From positions 4,273,174 to 4,337,173 of the forward strand of contig OZ026559.1 of the NCBI GenBank assembly GCA_964020155.1: DNA of 64,000 nt. The letters are read 5' to 3'. The translations under genes were made by a program, and so were the position numbers. Under the pieces are notes generated by a model. That model worked only from the letters and a program-made list of their open reading frames with translations, was not told the origin of the DNA and ran no database searches. Below, one piece after another: positions 45,098-57,985 of this stretch. The first letter of the stretch is position 1. Every line of letters begins with the position of its first letter. This DNA comes from Chondrilla cf. caribensis. Taxonomy: Eukaryota > Porifera > Demospongiae > Chondrillida > Chondrillidae.

Positions 45098-46106
45098 ATG
45101 GCTACTATTAGGAGCATTGTCCGATATTTGACCTCCCGTACTTGGATTCGATATCCAACAGTGTTCCTGGTGATAACTGTGGTGTTTATAGTATTGAAGC
45201 TTGTATACAAACAAGTACCTACAGCTGATAATAGGATTGTCAAAGTTTCCAATACTGAAATTGTACAGGAGGAAGATTCAATTCATCCAAATCCATCCGG
45301 TTCTGCTCCTGGCAATGTAACCCTTCCTAAAAATGAAGCAAAGGAACAGCAACTTAATCCTATTCTGAAGCACAAGACTTAATAGCTTCTGCTCAAATCT
45401 TTCACCCAAATACAAGTATAATTGTTTTCAACCTTGGTCTGGAAGATGAAGAGGTGAGACAACTTACTAGCTTACGCAATGTAAAAGTGGTGAGGTTTCT
45501 TTTTGAAATGTATCCACCTCATGTAAAAACTTTGAAGAATTAATATGCTTGGAAGGTATTGGCAGTCTACAATGCATTACAAAAATACGAGATTGTTTTC
45601 TGGATGGGTGCAAGTGTCCGAATCAGAGCACCATTGTCAGAAAGATTACTCCATGACCTACAAGTTTTCCCTTTCAGAGCTGAAGTGTTGAAATATTTTT
45701 ACGATGCCGCGTATACTTATGACAGTACCTACGAAAGATTCGGAGTTACTCGTCGTGAGATGAGCAGAAAGTCCCAAGTTCAAGGAGGTTTTCACCTTTC
45801 TCGTAACTGCTCTTTCTTGCATCAGTATCTCTATGATGAGTATGTACAGTGTGTCCTTGACAAAGATTGCATCCATCCTCCAAATTCCACAGTTTATTGC
45901 CCAAGAAAATGTCATTTCCACCGGAGGGAGGTCCATATCGGGAAGAGATACCAAATGCCGGCCGTTTCAGATATGACCAAAGCATATTAACCATTCTGGT
46001 GTACAGAAATTTCAACATAACAGAGGATGCCCCTTGCATAGCAAGTCTTAATCACACTCTGGTTGTATACAGGTCCCCAACACAATGCTTTACCATCCAG
46101 CACTGA
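45098..46106 (+). pseudogene. Glycosyltransferase-like type II membrane protein, broken
   Basis: The ATG at 45098 gives a short cytoplasmic tail, one membrane anchor (YPTVFLVITVVFIVLKLVY) and a stem, the layout of a Golgi glycosyltransferase. The lumenal part in later frames has LIASAQIFHPNTSIIVFNLG, YPPHVKTLKN, YAWK and VFWMGASVRI. It resembles the metazoan DUF1647-type glycosyltransferase-like proteins, whose usual box is WxDxSxRF; here the central residue is Gly, so the metal-binding Asp seems lost. Breaks: a frameshift near 45378, an in-frame TAA at about 45541, and another frameshift near 45950 before FRYDQSILTILVYRNF. Missing introns suggest a retrocopy or old relic. It is the only non-repeated gene inside the array. 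Confidence 0.6.
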
Positions 46107-46249
46107 CTGAATTATAGAACATCTAATTACTGAGTTTGTCCTTCTTTTAGTCTGGTAACCACCCTTAGTTTGTTATAATATTATACTTGTTGTAATCCAT
46201 AATGTATTGTGTAGGCATAGATGTGTTGTGGGTGTGGATTTTGTACTGT

Positions 46250-46671
46250 GCTCCTACAAATCAATTGACCAACCTTATGTTCATGGACTGTCTATTACCT
46301 ACACAATCAATGATGAACGCAAACACATCTGGTCCCTGGCTGGAGGGTATGCAGACCCTGGTGATGGAGGTGCCCACAACTGTCCATGTGCTGGTGGTTC
46401 ATCCTATCGTCCTCCATCTTATGTTGGTGATAACCACTATTGTGAATCAGGTAGTCATTCTTCTCCAGCTAGTAAGTGGCACATGGATAATCCCCTTTGG
46501 GATGGACAGGGTTGTCACACATCCTCCCGTTGCTGTGACAACAGACGTCAGCCATGGTTCTGGCAAATCTTACCTGAAATGACTGATTCCGATATCGAGG
46601 TTCGCTGGCTACGTCCAACTGGATCGAGCTTCCATGTCGCTATTGAACAACTTGAGCTATATGTCTACTGA
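46250..46671 (+). pseudogene. 5'-truncated collagen-stalk gene (second half of C-terminal domain)
   Basis: Homology begins at YKSIDQPYVHGLSITY and runs in one open frame through [43 protein letters not shown] and DSDIEVRWLRP to the stop at 46669-46671. About 140 residues are left, with no damage. The upstream 50 bp stay open but are unlike any family member. It represents a globular class (HMDNPLWDG, WQILPEMTDS) for which no complete gene exists in the window; the parent may lie outside or be lost. Confidence 0.85.
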
Positions 46672-46852
46672 CAGGACTCAGTCTACAGTGACAATGATTA
46701 TTCAGATAGTGAGTAGTGTCTGCTAATTACCCAGATTTCAGCATCAGAAGTACACAATTTTACAGCAAATATAACATAGGATTGATTATATATAAACAGA
46801 CTGATCATTAGTTTGATTCATAATATAATTATTAATAATATTATATCCAGTT

Positions 46853-46975
46853 GCACTCTTCAGGAAGTGGGTCTGTGTAGTTGGTGAAGTAGGCTATTAT
46901 TACATCAGATGGTCTAGCCCGATTGATGGGGTTGAAGGCATTGAGGAGTTGTTGATAGTTGTCAGGATAGTAGAA
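46853..46975 (-). pseudogene. Exon-1 fragment of the 7TM-like family
   Basis: Duplicate of the fragment at 4895, shorter on its left side; DNYQQLLNAF and YFTNYTDPLPEEC are readable on the minus strand. Confidence 0.8.
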
Positions 46976-48089
46976 CAGCCTTAGTCTCGTATAACTTCCA
47001 CTGTGCGATGAAAAATCGGAAGTTAGGCGGAATTGTGTCTGGTTAACGAGACTAGCACAGCCTAGTATATACATAATAATAATATGTGTATATTACTAGA
47101 CTTGGTCCCACTGCTATCCAGGCTGCAAACACTATATTCCTATTATGGATTTTTATATCTGTAAACTTGAATTTTGATATGAAAATACTTATATTCTGTA
47201 ACAGTTGTAACGGTTTCAACTTTTTATTTTATGTACCCTTCAATTATTATTTAACCCCTTTCTAGATTTACATGCAGCTGTTTTCCCAAATTGTGAGGTA
47301 AAAGTAATAAACATAACCTTTTCATGCCAACCCTCATACAGGGACGGATTGTAGGTCATGCTTCGAAACAGAAATAGTACTGATTAATATCCTTATTTGT
47401 TTGTTTTAAGGGGAACTAAGGGCTGCAAGTTTGTGAACCTCAGTCAACATTGTGTTGAATACTGTTCAATTTTGAAACAGCTAATGGAAATTCGTAGTAA
47501 AGCGGCTCAATCCAGGGCTTTTAAATATTAGTAGGGTATAATAATAACCTGTTCTTTATTCCATATTTAATGTTTTCACAATTTTATTTTTCTTTGTTCG
47601 ATTCTATACACTTGTATACCATATTGAAATATTATTATAGTGACCATGCATGTTAGACCATTGCACAACTTAATAAGTAATACACCATGTTAACCGCTTA
47701 AACTCCTGGTTCATATATGAATAAGGTCATACAATTATACTTGCTTAATTGCTGGATGCATAATAACTGCACTTCATAATGAATATGTACATGCCTGTTT
47801 TGTGTACCTTCCAACAGGAAGATGCATTGATTAATAGGATTTGGGTTATGTTTCCATGATTCACACATCCACCGTGATACAAATTATTGGGTACAATTCA
47901 TAATTTTGTTGAATGAATTGTTCGACACACTTAGTGAACGTTCATTATTATTAATTTTGTCTGTTATTTTGTGCCGGATAACTGTAGTGGACAAAGAGGT
48001 TTGGCAGTTGCAGTAGTAACAGATTGAAGAGATAGATTCGCTGTACATACACACAAATATACTGACATGTTGACAACCTTGGGTTCAAT
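46976..48089. other. Duplicated spacer
   Basis: 46976-48000 matches 5046-6220; from 48001 to about 48100 the sequence is unrelated to the other locus. No gene. Confidence 0.6.
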
Positions 48090-49465
48090 GCCACAGCCCA
48101 CATGCCCAACCTTCTCCATCTCCATCTCCTTCTCCCAGTTCTGAACCGTGTAAAGCAGGATACTTGTTACAAGGTCCAGTGGTAGGTCCTCCTGGTCGTG
48201 ATGGAGCTCCCGGTCGTGATGGGGTAGCAGGTCGCGATGGCAAAGATGGCTCTCCAGGGATACCATCTCCTCCAGGCCCCCCAGGCCCCCCAGGCCCCCA
48301 GGGTCCCCCAGGTCCCCCTGGTCCTAGTGATGGTCTTCCTGGCTCTCCTGGACTCCCCGGTCCAGCTGGTCCCACTGGTCCTCCAGGATCTCCAGGTCCC
48401 AGTGGAGTCAACTTTGATGAACTTCGTGAGATTGTTCGTTTGATGGCTAAAGAAGAACTGAAGAACTTGACATCCGAAGATCGTGAACCAGTGAAGGTTG
48501 TTGTGGAGTATGATAAGCTGTGTCCCACAAATGAGCCTACCCCCTCCACACCTTCATATAACCCACTGAAATCCTCACCAACTCCTAAGGAACCTAATTC
48601 CCTACCCACATTACCTACCAGGACCACAAGGCGATGTGCTCAAGACCTGACACGTAGCGACCCAGGTCAATCTTGTCGAGATATCTATCAGTGCAACCCT
48701 CACCTCAGTTCAGGCTACTACTGGATAACCACAAAACATCGAATAAGATACTACGAAATACTCCACTTTGTCTACTGTCAGATGGAAGACAAGAATTGTG
48801 GATTGCGAGGAATGATGAGAGTTGGGTTCTTGAACATGACAGACTCTGCAGTCAGCTGCCCTCCTTCGTTGATCATGACCAATCAATCAGGGAAGAGACT
48901 TTGCATCAGTTCGGTGGGTCGGGATCAGTTTTCTTCAGTGGAATATGAAACTTACAATAAAAGCTATGAATATGTTTGCGGAAGAGCTGTTGGCTATTCT
49001 TACCATACTCCGCATGCTTTTTATTTCAGTAACCCAGGTAGAAGGATGTTCACTTCAATTGACCAACCTTATGTCGCTGGATTGTCCATTACTTACAGAG
49101 CCAATGGCAAACGCAAACACATTTGGTCCTTTGCTGGTGGGGCATATGGAAAGCAGGGAAGTGGTAATAACTGTCCTTGTGGTTATGGTGGTGATAGACC
49201 CCCACGTTATGTTGACAACAACTACTATTGTGAGGCTAGTCGCTTGATCACATCAAAGGAGAGAATATGGTACATGAACAACACTCTTTGGGACGGGAAG
49301 GACTGCTATCCCACATCTCGATGTTGTGACAACAGGCGTCAGCCGTGGTTCTTTACTGCTCTACCAGATCGTGTGAATACCAATATTGAAGTACGCTGGA
49401 TGGATCCACAGTATAGAAGCAATGGCATGGTAGGCATCAAACTGCTAGAATTGTATGTGTACTAA
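48090..49465 (+). CDS. Collagen-stalk protein lacking a recognisable signal peptide
   Basis: The open frame starts after a stop near 48075 and has no ATG before the collagen. The first family residues are [16 protein letters not shown], followed by about 22 Gly-X-Y triplets (the longest stalk here), the neck (NFDELRE), the linker and a full C-terminal domain to the stop at 49463-49465. The body is nearly identical to the broken gene at 6612. Homology between the two stops at about 48107, just where that gene encodes its signal peptide. Either the 5' exon was lost or replaced in a rearrangement, or an upstream exon supplies the signal peptide through the ccacag acceptor-like site near 48087-48092. 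The call start is therefore approximate and function is uncertain. Confidence 0.8.
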
Positions 49466-50099
49466 CTATAGTGCGGTGTGGAACATTAATTGGTTAGCAT
49501 CCATTTAACTAATAATATGAATGAAGTAATTATTAATTCTACATACAGTATTAATTTACATTGCTCTAGTTATTGAGTCTTACGTAAGTCTTGAGTGTGT
49601 TATATATAATTGAAGCTTTGATTTGTTACACAATGTATGTAATCTGAGAGCATGCATGGAGGGTGCATCTGTTTTGCCTTTTCTCAACAGAAGATATCGA
49701 ATCAATAACATACACGACTACACTCATAAAATGTCATAAAATTGTACATATATTATTACACTTCTTAAGTAACTCCAATCATTTAGCAATCTAGGCCACT
49801 GCTTACTTTGTAAAAGAGGAGAAAGAGTATAGTTGTCAGGTAAGTATGAACCACATCTCTCACCTGTATGATATCCTAATTTTCTTTGGTGATTCCCTCT
49901 CTGCAACAAGATTACCTTCGAGTAGGCATTAATATATACATATAGACAGGAAGCATCAAAACCGCACGTGATAAGTGCTGAACCAGATATGTTGCTCTGA
50001 CACATGATACATGATAATCAATGAAGGAAATAAACAATACATATGACTGGGTATTATCTAGTCTATAAGGATGAAATGAAAGTACTGGTCATGGCGAGT
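49466..50099. other. 3' flank with about 465-bp extra segment
   Basis: Compared with the flank after 8017, the stretch about 49504-49968 is extra and sits at catcca...cgtgataag. It contains no recognised element ends. The rest is collinear with 8040-8190. Confidence 0.6.
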
Positions 50100-50491
50100 C
50101 TTATAGACTTGCCCTATTGTGCTCCTTAGTGCAAGTCTTGGCTCTCTGGAGAAAGAAACTGGAAACTGGTTATATTGACAAACAATGACAAAAATATGCT
50201 AGCCCTACAAAGGACTATATAGTTTGCTTTCTGACAGTTCTTGAAAGTGCTTCATATGGCCCTTTTCTTGAGTGTGGCTTGTAACATCATTAAACCCCCG
50301 TGTGCTGCACTGAAGTGGTCTTGACAGAGCTTACAGTAGGCAAATGATGGTCCACAAATACTAGCTGTGATTCCAGGTGGAACCGTCCACATGGACAGGA
50401 AATCTCGCTGGTTTTCATTTGGCTGACTGAAAGGACTTCCATGTGTCCAACTTGCCCCATGGTTGCACCATAGACACTCCATACTACACAA
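50100..50491 (-). pseudogene. hAT/BED-type zinc-finger fragment, copy 2
   Basis: Partner of 8187-8582 with the same frameshift after SAAHGG. The motif CGPSFAYCKLCQDHFSAAHG is intact. The shared lesion shows it was already dead when the segment duplicated. Confidence 0.6.
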
Positions 50492-50769
50492 TCTGAGGAT
50501 AATTTATTCATAGCATAAAGAATTAAATTTTATTCATATCATGAATAAATTATCCATTGCATGAGTGCATATTCCGTAAAGGTCGTTCCTTTATCGTACA
50601 ATGGAGAGAAATCCTAATTTCTGTACAATTGCGAATAATTACCTATGGTTGGCAACACTGTGTTCGGTGTGCAACAATTATTATTCACATTGCATATTTT
50701 GTCCAATTGCAAATTCCTGCAGTATTCCTTCATTTTCAATCAATGATCTTATATGATACGTATAATAAT

Positions 50770-51145
50770 ATACATAGCTGTGTGGTCCACATGTACAAAT
50801 CTATGTTGTGATAAGTGTAGTTTATTCCCGGATATGTCCTCCATGGATAGGTCCCAAGTGAGCACTCTTCAGGAAGTGGGTCTGTGTAGTTGGTGAAGTA
50901 GGCTATGATGACACTAGATGGTTTAGCCCGATTGATGGGGCAGGGTAAAAGCCATTGAGGAGTTTGCATGATAGTTGTTGGTATGTAAGCTTTAATGGAG
51001 TTTAGTACCCCAAAGAGATCATCATAGCAATCTTCGAACTCCTTCAGTTTCTATCATTCCAAATTTGGTGATTGATGTAAGGGGGAGGGGGTGATGGAGG
51101 TCTGGTTTGACCATTTGGGGGACAGTACCATGCATCTCTTCAATC
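50770..51145 (-). pseudogene. Chimeric exon-1 remnants of the 7TM-like family
   Basis: 50770-50940 is the NRAKPSSVIIAYFTNYTDP to NYTYHN part, matching 8872-9010. At 50941 it joins the older remnant also seen at 36410 and 63380. The junction falls inside the conserved gggg(t/c)ag string, so it looks like a recombination between an exon-1 copy and the remnant. Confidence 0.7.
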
Positions 51146-51374
51146 ACCTACACATAAACGTATATTATCAAACTTTTATATAATACCATTTGAATCGTAA
51201 AGTATAGAATTGCAAGTGCTATGCCTACATACAAAAGGAGTATGTCAATATTAATTGTAATGTGATCATGCATAGTGTTGTGTGTAGAACATTATTGAAA
51301 TCATAACTATATAAAATGAATAGGAGAGCATATAGCATACTGCTGCACATAGTTATTAATATCAAACGTGCTAT

Positions 51375-53085
51375 CTACTGGAAGTTTTGTCGTTGAAAAA
51401 TTTGCCTCATCTCCAACTTCACTTTGTGATACAGCACCTGTATCATCCATGATGCTATTGGTAGGGCAGTGTAGCGTAGTACGAAGCAGACAGATTTGGT
51501 GAAGCTCTGAGTCTCTTCTCCATATTTACTCAAATGTAGTACAAGTGTAATACTGAATGTTAGTGATCCAAATCCAAAGACAAGTACTGCTATGAACATG
51601 AGTAGCAGTATCTGTCGAAGTGCTTGTTTTGGTGTGATTCTGTATTCCTCTTCTTTGATGAAGATTTGATCGATTGTGAAGGGAACGGATGTTACGATGA
51701 TGCATACAAACATTGCACACCACACTGTGAGAATGGCAAATCCGTACAAGTGTGGATTTGCACTCACTAGTAAGAGTTGAAATGGAAGATGTAGTAATAG
51801 ACCCACTACACTCATGTAGATCCCCCAGAGAGATATTGTTGTAATGATTCTGTGTTGATTTCTTCCACAACTTTTTGTGAATATGCTCCATGTCCTGGGA
51901 ATGGGAAATGTAATGTACTTGGTGTGAATGTAGGAGAGCATTAGGGAGCTGATTAGCATGAAACCCAAAAGAAAGTGTGATGCTGTACAAGTTGAAATTA
52001 TATGATCAGTATCTTTTCTATATGGATAACATATTGCTATCAGTGATTTGAATATCATGTAAATGTTAAAGACATGAGCAAGACTTGCTACAGCCCAGAA
52101 GAATGGTACTTTAACTTTGCTCCTACTTTGTTGTAGACTCTTGATCAGTTGTCCTCCCTTGGTGTAGAGTAGGAAGGGAGCCAGTAGACTGATAGTCATG
52201 ATCAGTACATAGAATCCAGATTTTGGAATGCCTTGGTGTTGTTTGGTTCCCTGAGGCATTCGGTTGCGAACCCGAACATCATATCTAAGTTTTGACCCAA
52301 ACGTCAAATCCATATATAACACTCCTGACGATTTCTCTTCATATTGTCTTTGAAGCTTTCCAGAAATCACTGACAAAATCTACATTTTTATTTTAAGAAG
52401 GAATGAGATACACATTAGCAGACCCAGTACAGATCAGTTATGTTGAACAAGAATGGATGAACTGATGCAAGAATGTACGTTGCTGTCCACATGCCTTACC
52501 TTGTTCAACATAGTCTGCATGTCAAGGATTGTACATGTATGCATGTGTACATAGTGTATAAGATATATGCAGCAACATAATATATACCTGTATAGTGATG
52601 GCTCCTAATGTTGGATTGCCATCAGGAATGAGTGGAGTTTTGATGCAAGCAGTCTGGGATGGAAAGTATAAAGGCGAAGATTTGTTGAATAAAAGGTAGT
52701 AGGTCACAGTGGGTAGGTATTCTCCAAATTCCAGTAATGTTCCTTCACTGTCAATGCTATATATTGGTGTGGTGGTCCACGTGTACCAATATATTTTTTG
52801 ATAAGTGTAGTTTATTCCCGGGTATGTCCTCCATGGATAGGTCCCAAGTGAGCACTCTTCAGGAAGTGGGTCTGTGTAGTTGGCGAAGTAGGCTATGATA
52901 ACACTAGATGGTTTAGCCCGATTTATGGGGTGGAAGGCATTGAGGAGTTGTTGATAGTTGTCAGGATAAGCTTTGATGGAGTTCAATATTTCCAAGGGAT
53001 CATCACAAACTTGATAGCGATCACATCCTCCACAAATACCTTCTATGAGGATAGTCCACAGAACCAGTATTATTGCTGCACTCAT
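51375..53085 (-). CDS. 7TM receptor-like membrane protein, two exons (copy c)
   Basis: Exon 1 is 53085-52588 and exon 2 is 52379-51375, with an intron of 208 nt in phase 0. The product has 500 residues. The start MSAAIILVLWTILIEG is shared with the truncated copy at 9186. The part of exon 2 just before TM1 is the most different of the three (SKLRYDVRVRNRMPQGTKQH), while the seven hydrophobic segments are almost the same as in copies a and b. Variation concentrated in the extracellular juxtamembrane part would fit ligand-facing diversification. Confidence 0.88.
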
Positions 53086-54274
53086 TCTTCACTCAATCAT
53101 ACCTGGTCATGGGGGCCAACAATAGTGAATGACTTTTATTATACAGTCAACTATGTTGCAAATTTTCACCTTCCATTCAGGATGTTTCCCATATTTTTGG
53201 ATCACAATTTACTAATAATATTATAATAATATATAATCGGATTCCTATTTTCACTTTCAAAATTATCCCTGACAAAACTGATTGCACAATACTGATTTCA
53301 TCTTGCTTTTGATTTCAACTCCTCCTGAGCTGATAGTCCACACTAGAATACGATGAATAGGTATGTATCCTACCAAGTCTTACACAGTTGTAGCTAGCTA
53401 GAGTGTATAATGAGCATAATACTATGGTAGCGTCTTAGTACATACAATGTTCATGGGATGAACTCCAACTATTACTGGCCTACAGCTGCTGCAGACACCT
53501 CATTCATCCAGCCCTTCAAAGCTTGTTGTTCGTTGGATAAAAAATAGGGTGGTCTCTTCAGAGTTGAATTCCAAGAGAACCGGGCAACCATCTTCAACCA
53601 GGCTGTTGGCTGAAGGTAGGTTTCATGTTTACTGTGATATACAGAGAGTACCTGGTAGACTTGTGTTGTTGCAGGTCATAATAATATTATGATACTATTA
53701 TTATTATCACAGGTCACTGTGATAATAATAATAATAATATTATGACACATTTTACACACACTTTTGCATGTACATTCTGATGTTGTGTCAGTGATAATTT
53801 TAGACTTCACTATTGCTCTCCACGGACTGTCCCTATCAAACTTAATACCAGAGGTACAGATAATTGTACTCCCTCCTGGAGGTGGTTTGGACCAGGTGGG
53901 GACCAGCAAGATAGGTCTTAAGCTTATCACTTGTCACACTGTGCTTCCCCTTTATCAATACATTACAAGTAATAATACATAAATTATATCTTTTATGTAC
54001 CTACACTAACCTAGTTATTCTCTACCAGGTTAATTCCGCAAAGGATAGAGGAATTGTGACTTAGCTATACCCTGCCAAGGATAATTCCCTTCTTCCAGAA
54101 CATCATTCTATTGCTTGAAGGTCACAAAACCAAATCACAAAACAGCATTTTTCATCCTCAATGAACCTCACAATTGAGTCTACTCACGTATATATGGGGG
54201 TTAACGGAGAGGTCTCAACAACCATTCAAATAGGCAATGAATATCATTATTGTCAGGTAACAGGCATTCATTGA
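53086..54274. other. 7TM-family upstream block, copy 3
   Basis: Collinear with 9187-10260 and 38556-39560. A local (AATAAT)-rich expansion lies at about 53678-53740. No gene. Confidence 0.6.
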
Positions 54275-54297
54275 ATGTGTGTATGTGTGTGTATGTG

Positions 54298-54380
<83 letters not shown>

Positions 54381-54395
54381 TGTGTGTGTGTTTGT

Positions 54396-54473
<78 letters not shown>
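54275..54473. repeat. (GT)n microsatellite
   Basis: About 200 bp of GT with a few TTT and TA interruptions; the counterpart of 10278 and 39583. Confidence 0.96.
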
Positions 54474-54474
<1 letters not shown>

Positions 54475-54639
54475 TGAAACATAATAGTCATGCACATAAT
54501 CAGTATAATTGTCCTGTGGCACTGCATATACATTCATAAGTCTACACAATACAGGGTCATTGGGAGCATTTGAATGGAGGAGAAATGATATTATATTCAT
54601 AGAAATGGCAGAGAAATAGTCACTGAAGTTTATTTAGTT

Positions 54640-55095
54640 CTGATTTTGGCTCAACGTTTTGACAAGGTGTTGTTTTATGATGGGGATACATTGCATTCTA
54701 GAACTGTTCATTAACGGTACAAGCAACATAGTAATGTATACGATATCACCATTATAAGGCTGATGACGTAATAATCAATTTGCACCATGTGACGACGGTC
54801 ACGTGCAATAACACGTGTTCGATATTTGGCGGAGATCGGACTAGCGTGTGAGTGCCTTCATTTTGTTTGAGCGTATTTGGAACTTGTTCAATCGTGAGAA
54901 TTGATCACGAAGGAAATGAAAATGAAGGATTCTTCGTATTCCCTTTGAACAGATGATGTCCCTTTCTTGGAGGTCAGTGTGTTGAAGGAGAATGAGATGA
55001 CGGCAGAAGGATCGAACTCCAGATGTGGTCCGAAGACAGCTCGACGAAATTTCGTGTGTGTCTATTGCCGATCTTTTGTACACTGGCTAACCGTG
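54640..55095 (+). promoter_or_regulatory. Dispersed twin-E-box element, copy 4
   Basis: The twin CACGTG core lies at 54800-54817. It is most similar to copy 2. Confidence 0.5.
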
Positions 55096-55139
55096 ATTGA
55101 AAAATCAAGAAATGGACGCTTTTTAACTGTATAAGTATA

Positions 55140-57130
55140 TATTTGAGTGACACTTTCAATAGAGTGGTTCGCTTTTGTTGTTCAGTGTACAGCTACGCAA
55201 ATATGCATTATTTACATTGTTATTGTCGTTGTCGTCGTTGTTGTTGCTCCTAGGTTATAATTCTATACTGCCCTCTAGTACAGAGTGAGATGATACAGAC
55301 CTTAAGGTTCCCCTACATATTGATATGTCCCCTACAGTGTATCCATGTGTACCCTCTAGTGATAGGGAGTTCTTAGTTTGGTGTGTGCTTTTACTAGTTA
55401 CTTGAATGTCAGTAATACAGGTGAATTTGAATAATATTAATGCTGGAGTATAAATATTATAGGTGGACGGAGGTGTGTTGTATGCATATACCTGTCTTTC
55501 AAAGGAAAAATCGAATTCATATTATCATTTAGATGGCATGCATAGATGTGTTGTGGAGGTGGATTTGTAGGGTGGTGCAGGGTGTATTTGAGTCGGACAT
55601 TGACTATTGTTTATATTAGTAAACTGTACCTTGAAGCATGTCTGGTTGCCTATTGCCACATTAGGTTGTGGTTTGTTAAGATATAGTATAGATACGTTTG
55701 TATATAATATTATACATATTTATACCTAATTAAAGCAGTATACATGTAATTACTTACTAATTACCTACCTTAGGTATTGGATAAGTGTAACTGCAGACAA
55801 CCCTCACAATACATACATAATATGCATATGTAGTATGTGTGGTATGTTTACTGGTAATTAGTATCCCCAGCCAGCTCTATATTCTAATAATTACATGGAT
55901 ATACGTTAGAGTACATGTAACAAGGTGTAATGTGTACTTGTGTACCTACATACCTGTGTGGGCTGCATACTGCCAGTGGCACCACAAGGTTGAGACAACT
56001 ACAAGGCTATTCCATTCAACTATCCAGACTGAGGTGGATGGTGTGCCTATGTACCTGAGTGGGTTTGTACTGATACATGCCAAGGTGGTCACAATCCTCA
56101 AACAGCTCCTTGATTGAAGTATTATTTGAGTGACACTTTATAGAGTGGTTCGCTTTTGTTGTTCAGTGTACAGCTATACAAGTATACATTATTTACATTG
56201 TTGTCGCTGTTGTTGTTGTTGTTGTTACTCCTAGGTTATTATTATTCTATACTGCCCTCTAATACAGAGTGAGGTGATACAGACCTTAAGGTTCCCCTAC
56301 ATATTGATATGTCCTCTACAGTGTATCCATGTATACCCTCTAGTGGTAGGGAGTCCTTAGTTTGGTGTATTCTTTTGCTAGTTACTTGAATGTGAGTAAT
56401 ATTAATGATGGAGTGTAAATATTTGCAGGTAGACTTATGACATTGTGTGTTGTGTACATAATATACCTGTCTTTCAGGAGAAAGATATAATTGTTGTAAT
56501 TCATAATAGTATCATGTAGAAGACATGCATGGATGTGTCCGTGTGGCGGAGGTGGATTATGTAAGGCGGGGGAGGGCATATTTGAGTAGGACATTGACCA
56601 TTGTTTATATTAGTAAACTGTACCTTGAAGCCTGTCTGGTTGCCTATTGCCACATTAGGTGGTGGTTTGTTAAGATAAGGAATGTCTCTCATCTGACTGC
56701 TAACATGATCCTGGAAGACCATCCCTCATTTGGTGTATAGATTTGTTTGCATATATACATATTACCTAATTAAAGCAGTGTACATGTAATAACTTGCTAA
56801 TTATTACCTACCTTAGGTATCGGAGGAGTGTAACAGCAGACAACCCTATACATACATATAGGCATCTGTCTATAGTGTGTGGGATGTTTACTGGCAATTG
56901 GTATCGAATAATTACGTGCATATATATGTTTGAGCACATACAGCATTGTATATTGTGTACATGTGTACTTACCTGTGTGGGGTGCATACTGCCAGTGGCA
57001 CCACAAGGTTGAGACAACTACAAGGCTAATACATTCAACTATCCAGACTGAGGTGGATGGTGTGCTGTGTACCTGAGTGGGTTTGTACTGGTACAGGCCA
57101 AGGTGGTCACGATCCTCAAACAGCTCCTTG
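55140..57130. repeat. Two tandem copies of a roughly 0.99-kb non-coding unit
   Basis: Units 55140-56120 and 56126-57130 each begin gagtgacactt...gagtggttcgc and end near caaggtggtcac. A single unit with an inserted MITE is at 11150-12330. Open frames in one copy are broken in others. Non-coding. Confidence 0.75.
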
Positions 57131-57769
57131 ATAACAATCATCTCTGTTCATTGTAAGCTGTTTAGATGTCCATATATTCAACCTACTTAGCTGCAAAATA
57201 TGTCTCAGTACATTGAATCGTACCCTCAACTCAGTCTGCATACATTGTCGATTTAATAATAATAATATCATTATTGTAATAGAATATTTGATGCTCTAAT
57301 TAGGTATGAAACAATATTAATTTGTGTTAAAATTAGATTAATTATACTTCTTGACACAAGAATATTATAATATATATATTATGTAGCAGGTCCATTGCTC
57401 TGATAGTGTAGTGAGTATAAAGCCATTTTCAATTTGCAATGTGTTCAAATCATGAAGTTTATAAATTAATGAGATAATTATCACAAATGTGTCGTTGAAT
57501 ACTCTCAAGTGAAGCTCACTCTACTACAAACTCATGAGAATATGTATATATATGCACATTAAAAACATATGTATGTGTCATGAGTTTTACATGTTCCATA
57601 CTATTATACAATATACACATAATGTCCTATACAAGCAGGTGGATGCTTGTTAGATTCACAACTGTTGCATTCCAATGTCCACCTCAAGGCACAAAGTTTC
57701 AACAGGAAATAACTACAATCTTTACAATGCAATAGGAGTGAAGTTAGGCAGGCATGTGTATAAGTGTGA
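57131..57769. other. AT-rich spacer leading into a type A module
   Basis: The last 150 bp resemble 32400-32560. No gene. Confidence 0.5.
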
Positions 57770-57904
57770 TCACCTCGAGTCACTTGATCAGCTCACATGA
57801 TCCTCCTACACTCTGCTCTCCATATATATTACACTTGACTATACACAGACTAGTTTACCAGTAAACCAGCTCAGTATAATATTGTACATACATACGCACT
57901 TGTG
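57770..57904 (+). promoter_or_regulatory. Type A promoter module, copy 4
   Basis: Nearly identical to copy 2, with TGATCCTCCTACACTCT at 57798-57814. Confidence 0.65.
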
Positions 57905-57985
57905 ATGGAGCAGAAAAGTTTTTTGATCTTTGTCATGTCCCTTGTGATTACAGTTGGAACAGCAACTACTCAAAAGTGTCCTTAA
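57905..57985 (+). pseudogene. Orphan type A signal peptide
   Basis: MEQKSFLIFVMSLVITVGTA then TTQKCP and a stop at 57983-57985, with the same pogo-like terminal-repeat junction as 25162. Confidence 0.85.

Noticed and set aside
54841..55083. Minus-strand ORF of 80 codons in the twin-E-box element
   Set aside because: Interrupted in the copies at 10860, 40140 and 4530, so not conserved as protein.
56797..57141. Minus-strand ORF of 114 codons
   Set aside because: Not open in the tandem copy at 55790-56110 or at 12000-12320.
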